A DNA stretch of 64,000 bases from Zingiber officinale (taxonomy: Eukaryota > Streptophyta > Magnoliopsida > Zingiberales > Zingiberaceae). The stretch spans positions 131,033,004 to 131,097,003 of the forward strand of contig NC_055989.1 of NCBI RefSeq assembly GCF_018446385.1, in the 5' to 3' direction. The translations under genes and the position numbers were made by a program. The notes beneath the pieces are model-generated. The model made no database searches, was not told where the DNA came from, and worked only from the letters and a program-made list of their open reading frames with translations. Positions within the stretch are counted from its first letter, which is position 1. Every line of letters starts with the position of its first letter. This document shows positions 49,059 to 59,020 of the stretch, piece after piece.

Positions 49059-52000
49059 TTAGGATGGTGAGTAACAATCAGGTAAGGGGACGTTGAGGTC
49101 TGGTAATGAAACGGAAGCTTTGTGCCGGGGTGGTGGGGAAGAAGGAACTGCAATCTTTGGAAGCTCTGCTCGCAACTGCAAATAGTGAAAGTAATGCTTC
49201 AGTTGATTTCTTAATGTATAATTATAAAAGTGAGTGAGAATTGTAGAAATAAGCTTAGTTCAAGATCACTATTATCAAGGGCATCAAAACGCTCATTGAG
49301 TACTTCAAAGTACTATCATGGTAAAATGAAAAGCCAATCCATTATGCACACAGGAAAAAAAAACTGTTGTATCCCTATAAAAGAAGAAATAGACCTAAAA
49401 GAATAGGGTGGTTTTTGATGATCATATTATGTTTCTTGAATATTATGTTTCTTGAATATTATGAGAAGATAACAAATTTCAATTATTGTTAATATGTTTT
49501 GGTATGTAAGAGATAGGATCCGGTCTGATAATATCATCCATGGTGGCAAAAGGTGAATATGCTCGTTCCCGCCAATCCGTCCCAGGGCCAACATGAAGGA
49601 GGTAAATCACGAACGATAACTAATCTTTGGAATAATAACTAACACATAATGGAGGTATTTACCTTAGCTTTATCAAAATTTGAATCCCAGACTCATGGTA
49701 ACAACACTTCATACGCTAGCCACTAGACCGTCCCGAGAGGATCAGATAATATCATGCATGGATCGATTCTAGCTTACCTAAAGTAAGATGCTAGGTATTG
49801 CCATCAACATAATGTGAATGTGATTTTCTACTGAAAAAATATTATGCTGAAGTCAAAGCAGAAGGGCCCTACTAATGAAAGACAAATCTAGGTCAATCGA
49901 AAGCTACTCAATCAAGGTCCCCTCTCACCTATTGTACCAAAATACTTTTCTTTGGTCAAGCTATACTATTAAATAACTTGATAAATAATATTTTGTATCA
50001 TAATTACATCAAAAATGAAAATATGACAAAACTTTCACATAATCAAACACTTAACAGCTTGGCAAATATCATTTCTTTTACCAAATAAAAAACTTGAAAG
50101 GGGGCATAGATTGTGTATTTCTGAAGACAGGAGGTCTGAATTTTGCTAAGAAGCTATACATAAACAACTAGCATCTTGTACTTTGGTTTTGGAAGTAGTA
50201 TGGAATTGAGGGGGCCCAGGATAGTGATTCCCTTTGAGAAAAAAAAACAAGACTTCCTCACTGTTTTTCTTAAGATGTTTGTGGGGTAAGATTCTTTGGA
50301 ACAATGTTAATTTGACCCCAAGAGTTCACTTTTCAGTTTAATTTCTGAATTTTAGCTATTATCCATACTACGGTTTCAATAAGTAGCTCGCATAAATAAG
50401 TCTTAATAAATAATGCCATGCAGGGAGAAGAGAGGGGCACCTGCTTCAGTTTGTGATTATGGGCGCGCAATTCGTCGGCGGTCCTTCGCGCGTCTTCTAT
50501 CTCCTGCTTCGCAATCACATCCATGAATCACATGGTACAAATAAGTGGCGAAGAATTAAGCAGTCAAAATTGACTGCGTTCGAACAATTGAAATAAAAAA
50601 GATGGAGAACAAAAAAATCAACCTTGCGAAGTTTCGCCCTTTCTTCGAGCAGCGTCCGTTCCACCGCTTGCAGCTCCAGCTTCGTCTGCTCACCAAACCC
50701 AATGCACAAAATAACTCACTCGCCGAGCTAAGAACACGCTTAATATCGAATTCTAAATGTCTTCTGACTGAAGGCAACAGAAACAGGCCCACATTTGGGG
50801 ATTCCGTGACATTAAAAAAAATCGTCTTTTTTTTCTGTCAGAGGAAAGAGAATATACCATCTTCCTCGCCGCTGGCCGTCTGATGCGGGCGGAGGCCGGG
50901 ATCGACGGAGCAGCCACAACCTGAGAGAAAAGAGGAGCGTCAGAGTTGTTGAAGTCGACAGCCAGCGCCATGGCCGAAGGGGATCCAATGCGATCCGATG
51001 CACTCGTAATTATTATTACTTGCAAGATAAGGCAGCAAAGAAAGCGAGCCCACTACTCCTCCCATCCAAGTTGGCAGCGGGGTTGCAGATTAAAATCGCA
51101 ATAAATGAAACACGATTCTTCAAAAACAACAAAATCAATATTTTTTTTGGTGGAAAAAAACTAAAATAAATGTATAGAACTGGTGGAATCTGTAACCACC
51201 CATGATGCGCAGCATGCGCCAGCCACACCGCACGCGACACCGCCATCGAAATAAATTAATCCACGTTTTTTGCTACGACTACGGCACCGAAAAATTCGCC
51301 TTCGACGATTACCATAGCACAGTATGTTATTCGGATCCACTGCTTCATCCAATGGAAATGCAGGTACGTGATGCAATAACAAAAAAGAATATCGCATCAG
51401 AAAAACATAGAAAGGTCACGAGTGGAATGAATCAACCTTTTTTTTATAATAGGAAAAACTTAAAAATCGATCTAAAAGTTTACGATGAGTTTCCTGAAAA
51501 CCCTCGAAATTCGATATGAAATTTCGTTCGAATTAGTCTATATTCCAAAATGTTTCACCGAGTTGGGGGAAAATGCTACAATTTTTTTTTTTTGGTTATC
51601 GATAGAGTTATTTGCACAGCGCGATAAGGGGCATTTTCGTCATATGAAACAAGGGACGAGAAAAGGGAGCGGTTGTGATGGGGAAGCAGCGCTCACCTCG
51701 ATGCGGCAGGCTTCGGCGGTGGCAAGGGAGGGAGATCTTGACACCACCTCGGGCTTCTCGTTGGAGCTCGCCGACGCGCTGCGACACAGATCGAGAGGCG
51801 ACTGCGGGCTCGGCCTCCTCTTCATCACCGCTGGCTCTTCCTCGAGCGGCGCCTCCGCGATTCGGGGGAGCCGCATCACCCTCGACCTCTTGATTCGCTT
51901 CCCCCACTCCAGCACCTTCTCGGCTTCGGAGGTGCTCGGATCCGCGTCTTCGTCGGCCTCCGCCTCCAGCTCGGGGCGGCGCCGGCGAAAACTCAGGAGA

Positions 52001-52098
52001 ACCTCAGCGGGGAGATGGGGGTTCACAAGGGCTTTGTGGACCCAATCGCCGGGGTCGTCGAAGGACGAAGTGGTGGCGGCGCTGACCGAGGCGGCCAT
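49059..52098 (-). CDS. EAR-motif coiled-coil protein, about 235 aa, five exons
   Basis: The exons are 52098-51697, 50920-50858, 50685-50623, 50503-50441 and 49175-49059. All introns are GT-AG and all junctions phase 0. The N-terminal exon (134 aa) begins MAASVSAATTSSFDDPGDWV and is rich in charged and serine residues (FRRRRPELEAEADED). Exons 3-4 encode a helical coiled coil (LQAVERTLLEERAKL, EIEDARRTADELRAH). The last exon ends in LPDLNVPL, a canonical DLNxxP EAR repression motif near residues 221-228. Such motifs recruit TOPLESS co-repressors, so the protein is probably a nuclear co-repressor adaptor. No DNA-binding domain is seen, and I do not know a named family. The 1.3-kb last intron holds a SINE. 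A TATA element lies 80 bp upstream. Confidence 0.8.
49544..49744 (-). mobile_element. tRNA-derived SINE
   Basis: On the minus strand the head reads GGGACGGTCTAGTGGCTAGCG, an A-box-like RNA polymerase III promoter. CTGGGATTCAAAT follows, a B-box-like element, at about 49690-49678. The block is flanked by 17-bp direct repeats with one mismatch (GATAATATCATCCATGG at 49527-49543, GATAATATCATGCATGG at 49745-49761), as expected from LINE-assisted insertion. It sits in the last intron of the EAR-motif gene. Confidence 0.75.
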
Positions 52099-52176
52099 GT
52101 TGGCGTGGGAGGTTGGAGCAGGGATGAGGACCGTGAGAGAGGCAGATCAATTGGCGTGCGCTTATCGAGGGAAGCG

Positions 52177-52184
52177 TATATATA
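52177..52184 (-). promoter_or_regulatory. TATA box of the EAR-motif gene
   Basis: TATATATA lies about 80 bp upstream of the ATG at 52098 on the minus strand, a normal distance for a short leader. Confidence 0.55.
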
Positions 52185-52189
52185 GAGAG

Positions 52190-53543
52190 GAGATACTTGC
52201 GGGCGGAAATAATTATTTTGTAATAAATAAATAAAAATAAAATCTTCCAGAACATGAAAAATCTTCCAGACTTCGCTGGTTGGGACATGAAAAATTTTAG
52301 GATTAAAATTCGACACATTTGAGTATATTTTTAGTCATCTGTATTAATGACTATGAGTTATTTATAAATTTTTTTTTTTCTTATTGACCTAGATATAGTT
52401 TAATGAGAATCATCCTTTATCATACAATAAAAACTTAAAAGTGTATACAGTGATTCTTTATTGATCAAAATTCAAAAATCATAATCATTGCACCTCTCTC
52501 TCTTATAAAATGACACTTATTACGTGAATTAAAATCAATTGATCAATTATATAAATAAGATAAACCTACGTTATAATATTTTTTAGGTACAATTATAATT
52601 ACAGTTTCATAATTAATTTATAATAGTTACGATAGTGAATATGAAAATGGTTGCTATTATAATATTATAATAATTATGATTTTACAATTGCTATAATTAG
52701 ACTTGTTTTATTTATATAATTGATCCATCAATTTAGGATTTAGTATGATAGAAAATAATAATGTCAAACTGTATATTTGAGGATAGGTGAATTATTTTAC
52801 CAAAAAAAATGGATGGAATGAGATGTCCTTTTAATAAAATAAGAAAGATGAAGTAATTACGGTTTCATAATCATTAAATGTGAATTTAACTTGTTTATAC
52901 AATTCAATTCATGATTTAATATATCGAACAATAAAAAATAATAATACCAAATACTATATTTAAGAAAATGTCATTAATTTTAACGAGGCAACAGGCACTT
53001 TATTAAAAAAACACTTCTTTAATTTTTGGCCTCTTTATTTATTAATTCATCCCACAAAATAATAAATTATTAATACAATTATTCATCTAACAATATGAAT
53101 TAATAACGTGATAGATATAAAGTAAAATTATGAAAATTTAAAATCATTAAAATAATGGGAAAAAAACAATTGCCCAATCACGTTGGAGAATCTTAAGTGA
53201 TTGGGAATTTGGGATGAGTAGACCACTGTAGAGTCCGAAGATAACACACGGTTTATAAAAGAACTGAATATGCTTAATAAATTTTGTACTTCATTTGCTA
53301 CACACCTACTAACTCTCTGAGACACTACACTTTTGACTTATCATACTAAACTTGCAGTTTAGTGTACTCTCAATCAATAAGCACTAAGTAGTCAAGAGGA
53401 AGACGCTTTACTCCAAAATTAAACGAGTGAAATCTGAACACCTGAATTATCACTCTTGTCACTGTTTTTAGTAGCTTTTACTTAAGTCTGACTAAAGAGT
53501 TCAAGGCCAAGCAAAGGCCTAAAATACTCCTAACCATCAAAGC
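52190..53543. other. AT-rich intergenic region between two minus-strand genes
   Basis: No gene is visible. A block around 52615-52790 recurs with changes around 52855-52980 (TTTCATAATCATT..., TTTATACAATT..., GATTTA.TAT...AATAATA). This suggests an old local duplication. The last part should contain the 3' untranslated region of the WD40 gene. Confidence 0.5.
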
Positions 53544-56500
53544 TCATAATCTTGTCCAGTAAAACACCTTGCCACCAGCCGTAGCTGAAGCCAGTTTTCC
53601 TTGTATCTGTGGGTGTGCAGCAAGCCGGCAACCTATTGAAGTCATGTACTCGCTGAACAGGGATGTTGTAGTAGTTCTTGAATCGGCTGAAATTATATCG
53701 ACAGCTCTTTTCATGTTTCCCAAGAAGATATGAGAGTCATCCCATCCCCAAATGGCTCTGTAAAAGCAGGGGGTTTTTTATCACTATTTCAGTATTGTTC
53801 TTCACCAGATGAAGAGAAAATTGAATTGTGTTAGGTGGCAATAAGATCAAATCACATACATCAGCCCCCACATGGATATGAAATCTATGAGACAGCAGTG
53901 ATATGTAAGAAAATTGAACTAAGAAAACAAATAGAAACATAATTGAACAGGATTGCTCAACCACCAAAGGTTAATGGTATTTTAAGTTTGTTTGTTTGGC
54001 TAAAAAAATGTGTTTAAACTTGTTTATTAAAAAGTTTGTTGAGCTCAATTGGAGCTCAACTATCAGAGTTATTATGCTTACAAATTAGTCAAATCATTGA
54101 TCTAGTAAGTGAACTAAATGAGCTCACTAGTGTGTTTAAATTTGTTTATGTTGGATATGTTTTATATTGAGAAAACATAAACCCTAATTGGAATAGTCTA
54201 AATTCAAAGCTACATGCAGGAAGAATAATCAATAAGATCATACCGTTGGACGTGCTTGACATAGAACCGGTGATCAATATAAATGGCAAGTCAACTGAAA
54301 ATACATAATCTTTTCAAAGCACAAGCAATCAAACTAGTAAAGAAATTTCACCAAAATTTGTCAATATAGAAAATCAGAAAGTGTTATGGATCTCTATTTG
54401 GAATGGATCTGTAAAAATTTCTGCAGCTAGAAACAAAAAATGACTAGCGAAACATAAGGTAGCCTGAATTCACGAGTAGATCACAAACCTGAATGTGGAT
54501 ATCCATCTGCCAGTCTGATTGTCATGTTTCACCAATAATTGATCATCAAAGTTGACACCACTAGCAATTCCAACCGTGTCATCACAACTGCACAAACAGT
54601 TTTCTTTGAGCTTAAGGATACACTAGCTTTAGCATGTAACTAACCAAATATATTCTAAACAATCACAACAATCGATTAATTTAAAAGTGAATTCTTCCTA
54701 AATTATTAATATAAAAAAGATTTGTTAGCATCTTCGACACGGAGAAGACACTTTCCAGACTTTATTAAGTTAGAATTAGAACAAGAGAACACAAGGAGCA
54801 AAGTGCGTTAATAATTTACAAAGCCAACAGATAGATCAAGGAGACTTGTAAGGAAACATTCACAGGTTTTTTTTTTTAGATTTTTCATTTCCCTAAAATT
54901 TTTATAGTGTTTTGTTTTCTAACTTTTGATGAATATTAGATATCTGTCTAAATATAAAGTTTACTATTCAATGGTGTCATAAAGTTAATGATGAATATTT
55001 ATTTGATTTTTTATTTCAATTTCCAAATTCTGCTTTCTAGAACAAAAAACTAAAAATGAGAATTTTTGACATGTACATGGCATGATACTATTAATGTTTT
55101 CTTGTTTATTTTAGTGCAAAGAAAAGTCATTTTGATTTGTCTTACACATTTTGGTAAACTAAACTAGAAGAATCAGCAATTGCAGACTATTTATCTACAT
55201 GATTGAAGCTACAGATAGTAAACCAAGCATCTTCGGGAGAAAGTAAACAGACAAGTAAAACCTTGTTGTAGCGAGTCTGAGTCCACCAGGTGAAAAATAT
55301 GCAGAATAAACAGCACGTCGATGTTGTACTGTCTTTAAACTATCTGGTTGGTGATTCTTCAATACTCGCAAGTCCCATATGCGAACCATCCCATCTGTTG
55401 AACTAGTAGCCATCATGTTGGGGTTCTCAGGATTGAAATCAATTGTATTAATTCTCTTTTCATGCAAACCCCAAGTGTTTGAAGCTCTTCCTGTCCTCTC
55501 ATCCCGAAGTTTCAAGTCTCCTGCACCTTCCGCAAAATAAATTGTACTAGTATTGATAGGCGACTGGCAGATGGAGTAAATAAGATAGTCACTGGAGTGG
55601 ATCATATTAAAGGTCCCATCTTGAACATCCATCAACCGGATGAGTCCATCATAGCTGCAAGTGAAAATCTGCCAAAAATAGTAACATGCAATAATTTAAC
55701 ATAAGATTGTTTTCCTAGCCAACATATTCAGAACTGAAAAGGGAACAAGGAGGATACAAATACATTCCTCACAATTGTTTCAAGTATGTTGCACTTGAGA
55801 CAACCATCATAATGTTACAAAGAGAATGGATTATTAGGGAAAAAAAGATATAATATTAGATTCATTGGTAGCACACTGTTTGAGCGCATGAATGAAGTAA
55901 ATTTCAATAACAAAATGAAAATTTTGAAGATGAAAAAATGGGGAAAACGTAAGCTTAAATCATCAAAAACATAGATATATGAAAAGCTCTTGGATTTAGG
56001 AATCATGTTTGCACTTTGAAGACTAAGAGATGAGCAGCATGCTTGCCTTTGCGGGGGAGAAGGGATGCACTGAAATTCCGGAAACAGAGTCAGAATGGGG
56101 AACGTAAACATACACCCCATCACTATCCCCTTCCTCCATGTCCACATCCCAAAACCCTAGATTGCCTAGCTTATCTCCCGCCACGATCACCGTCCTGTCC
56201 CAAAATGGCAAGAACCGAACCGACACTATTCTCCCTCCGACAACCCTCTTCACATTCTCCTCCCTCAGCATCAAATCCCTCTTCGGATCAAACAGTCCTC
56301 CCACCTCCTTTTCTTTTGCAAGATCCAAACTTGCTCGCTCGGACGCGCTCAGGATGGCTCCAACCAGATTTCGGTCGGACGATTCAGATCTATCCACGAA
56401 CGCATCGCCGATGAGTAGCTGCTCCCTCTTGGCCGGGAAATCGCTGGGGCTTTCAGATTCGGGCTGGGTCGGTTCAGATTTGGGCTGGGTCGGTTCGGGA

Positions 56501-56718
56501 GGGAGGCCGCGGTGGCGAAGGGAGCGACGGACGAGGACGGGATCCTGGGCGCGAATTTTCTTGGCACTCTTCTCCGCCTTCTTCGGCTTGTTCTGGGTGG
56601 CGGCGGAGCGCTTCAGGGAGGTGGCGAGATCAGAGGCCTTGCTGCGAATCAGGAGGGAGGAAATCATCTCGTCGTTCCGGCGGATGTTCTCGAGCCGCAA
56701 GCGCTCGTAGTCCGTCAT
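53544..56718 (-). CDS. WDR76: WD40 protein of the WDR76 / CMR1 family
   Basis: The exons are 56718-56047, 55668-55262, 54587-54489 and 53757-53544, giving 463 residues with every phase closing. I chose MTDYERLRLENIRRNDEM as start because the family begins this way; an in-frame ATG also lies at 56733. RRSLRHRGLPPE precedes the WD40 propeller, as in WDR76/CMR1. Blades include VAGDKLGNLGFWDVD, IFTCSYDGLIRLMD and TSSTDGMVRIWDLR. The last is a WDxR (DWD) box, the signature of CUL4-DDB1 adaptors. The C terminus ends ATAGGKVFYWTRL. Known relatives bind DNA or chromatin and act in DNA-damage and replication responses. Intron 1 has a GC donor (AAAG|GCAAGC), the only non-GT donor in this gene. Two E2F-like sites lie upstream. 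Confidence 0.9.
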
Positions 56719-56817
56719 CGCTGCGGTCACCATCGGAATCGTGATCTCGATGGAGATGAATCGATGGAGATAGTAGATGTAGAGGCGGCAGGGAGAGGTT
56801 GAAGAAAAAGAGGCGGC

Positions 56818-56855
56818 GCGGGAAAGAATTAACAGGTAAGAGATAAATGGCGGGA
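56818..56855 (-). promoter_or_regulatory. Two E2F-like sites upstream of the WDR76-type gene
   Basis: GCGGGAAA (56818-56825) is a perfect complement of the E2F consensus TTTCCCGC. TGGCGGGA (56848-56855) is a second E2F-like site. Both lie 100-140 bp upstream of the start codon. E2F control fits an S-phase or DNA-damage gene. Binding is inferred from sequence alone. Confidence 0.55.
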
Positions 56856-57350
56856 GGCCAAAATTCGGGTCGGATCTAACAAAGAGAATCCAATTGTTTT
56901 AATTGAATAATATATACACAGAATAAGAATTCAGCTTAACCTGAGAAAGGTCTAAATTTATCTCTAAAAGAGTTTTTTTCCTTCTATTAAATATCTGTTT
57001 AATCTAATTAAACACAAGATATATTATAAATTTTATAATAAAAGATTAAATATTCAAATTTATATTAATTTATCTTTATCAAAATTTAACCATATTACTT
57101 CTATTAAACTTACCTCTCAATGTAATGATAAAGTATTTATGGGACATATCATAAGATTAAAATTCGAATCCAAATAAAGGAATATTTTAGAAATCCGCCT
57201 GTATAAATTATGCTACGAACAATAAGTGAACCAGAGGAAAAGATTATTTATCTCCGAAATTAATGGGATAAAATATGAATATTTAGATTATTTAAAATAA
57301 ATAATTGTTTTAAAGAAGAGATTTTTTACCACTTCTTAATTATGGAGTAT
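56856..57350. other. AT-rich spacer
   Basis: No coding or structural feature is recognised between the WD40 gene promoter and the LTR-like block. Confidence 0.5.
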
Positions 57351-57356
57351 AGTAAT

Positions 57357-58281
57357 TGATCCGGTGGTAAGAATGAGGTCTTCTTATAGAAGGTCATCGT
57401 CACGTAGAGGGTCATAGTCAAAGTGATCAACGTCTTGAGCACTAGTTTGATCAGGCGAACCACCTTTCCGATCGACATGAAGAGTAGTCGATTCGACACT
57501 TCGACAGTTCGGCTAAATATCGAACTTCCGACGCTCAAAAAGCTCAAGCATGGAAGGATGAGGGATGAGCGGTTGTCTCGCTCGGTTAAACGGTGGGTAC
57601 AACCCCGACCAAGTAGGCAGGGTTCCCTCACTCGACAGGACGGAGCTGGACAACAGACCATTGGCCGAGCGGATGCTCGGCCTGACCACGATATCGCCTG
57701 GACAACGGACTGGCCGGGGGGCTCTCCCGCTCGGCCCGGCCATGGTAACACCCGGACGATAGACTAGCCAAGCGACTCTCCCCCCTCGGTCCAATAACGG
57801 ACAAAAGGAGCAGTTGGGAATATCTTCCTAGGGACCAATATCGTCGATAGACGACATGGTCAGACAAAGAATAGTACGGTGGAAGCTTTCACTGTCACGA
57901 CAGGGATATGCTCGAGCTGTTAAGGTATGACGTCAGACATACTTTTCTGACATCTCCTTTCCAGGTATGCTCTGAGAAGCATGCACATACCTCTCGGGAG
58001 CCCTATATAAAGAACCTCAGACTTCGACTGAGGTAAGTTCACTCCTACTGTAGCTATAGTTACGTTGCTATTCTTTTCTCTTCTCCACTTCATTTGCTTG
58101 TCGCCGGTAACTAAGTTGAGCGTCGGAGGGTCATCGCCGGGGAATCCCTCCTTGGCTCAGCACTAACGACTTGTGATTATAAGTTTAGCTCGTCGGAGGT
58201 CCACGTCATCTTCAGTCTACATTCAATCAGTGTGAGTACCATCTCCTCAGCGTCCGTCGATTCGACTCTCGGACAGGACCA
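57357..58281 (+). mobile_element. Ty3/gypsy-type LTR, probably solo
   Basis: A GC-rich block stands out from AT-rich flanks. It starts near TGATCCGGTGG and ends near CTCGGACAGGACCA. It carries a promoter-like CCCTATATAAAG (TATA at 58004-58011), then CTGAGGTAAG and repeated CGTCGGAGG text, as in gypsy LTR U3-R-U5. No primer site, gag or pol is adjacent, so a solo LTR is likely. I could not find a convincing target duplication, so the ends are approximate. Confidence 0.5.
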
Positions 58282-59020
58282 ATCTTTCTTTTGACTAAAT
58301 TTCTTTCCTTTTTTACGTAGACTTTATTTAGAAGGATGTGAATGGAGGAGGAAAAGGGCAAAAGAGATGGGAGAGACCGAGAGAGGGCTCTCAGCCAAGT
58401 GAAGGAAGAGTTAAAATCTTTTTTATTTGAAAGAAAAAGGAAAGACAAAGAACAAGAAATTCATCATAATCTATTTTTAATTATATTGAGTTTTTACTTC
58501 TAAATTTGAAGATCTAGCTAGACAGCCCCACACACTCTGTTCATCAAAGTTACCATGAAGAATCAATCTAACAACCAAAGTTGTAGATTTAGATCTCCTT
58601 GTTTTACTTTTACTCTCATGGCGGTGGACCTGAATGAGCGTTCCCTTTATCTACTCCCTTACTCATTGGCTGATGTTCCCAAAAATCTATCATTAATCAT
58701 TATCCCCAAAAGCTCTTAAAGCCTCGCCCATGGACATGTGCCAGATCCTTCAATCTCAAGCTACGAGGACGTGCCTTCAATCATGGCGGCTCATCATCTA
58801 CCAAATCACACACACTCTAATCCTTTTCTTTAAGGAGTAGGACTGATGGTTCTTGACTAAATCAGCACTGTAATCCATTGTCTCTTTCGCAATTATACCT
58901 TCTCTTGTCCTCTTCAAAAGAGGGAGAGAGAGAAGGGGACAGAAGATTGAAGTTCCTTCTGCTGAAAGTTCTGCAGATTTTGCAGCTCGAGAACGAGAAT
59001 TGAGCAGCAGGAAAAAAAAA
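58282..59020. other. Upstream region of the reticulon gene
   Basis: No other gene is seen. It probably contains the promoter and 5' leader of the gene starting at 59021; no clear TATA box is assigned. Confidence 0.4.

Noticed and set aside
51485-52234. 249-codon plus-strand open frame
   Set aside because: It is the antisense shadow of exon 1 of the EAR-motif gene, which has consistent splice sites, a TATA box and a recognised C-terminal motif.
56138-56710. 190-codon plus-strand open frame
   Set aside because: It is the antisense of the GC-rich first exon of the WDR76-type gene and shows no domain of its own.
57423-57767. Overlapping GC-rich open frames on both strands
   Set aside because: They fall within a gypsy-type LTR. 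GC-rich LTR text creates open frames by chance, and no protein family was recognised.
59000-59020. Upstream extension of the reticulon-like protein beginning at TTG
   Set aside because: The codon at 59000 is TTG; the first in-frame ATG is at 59021, so the extra residues are unlikely to be translated.
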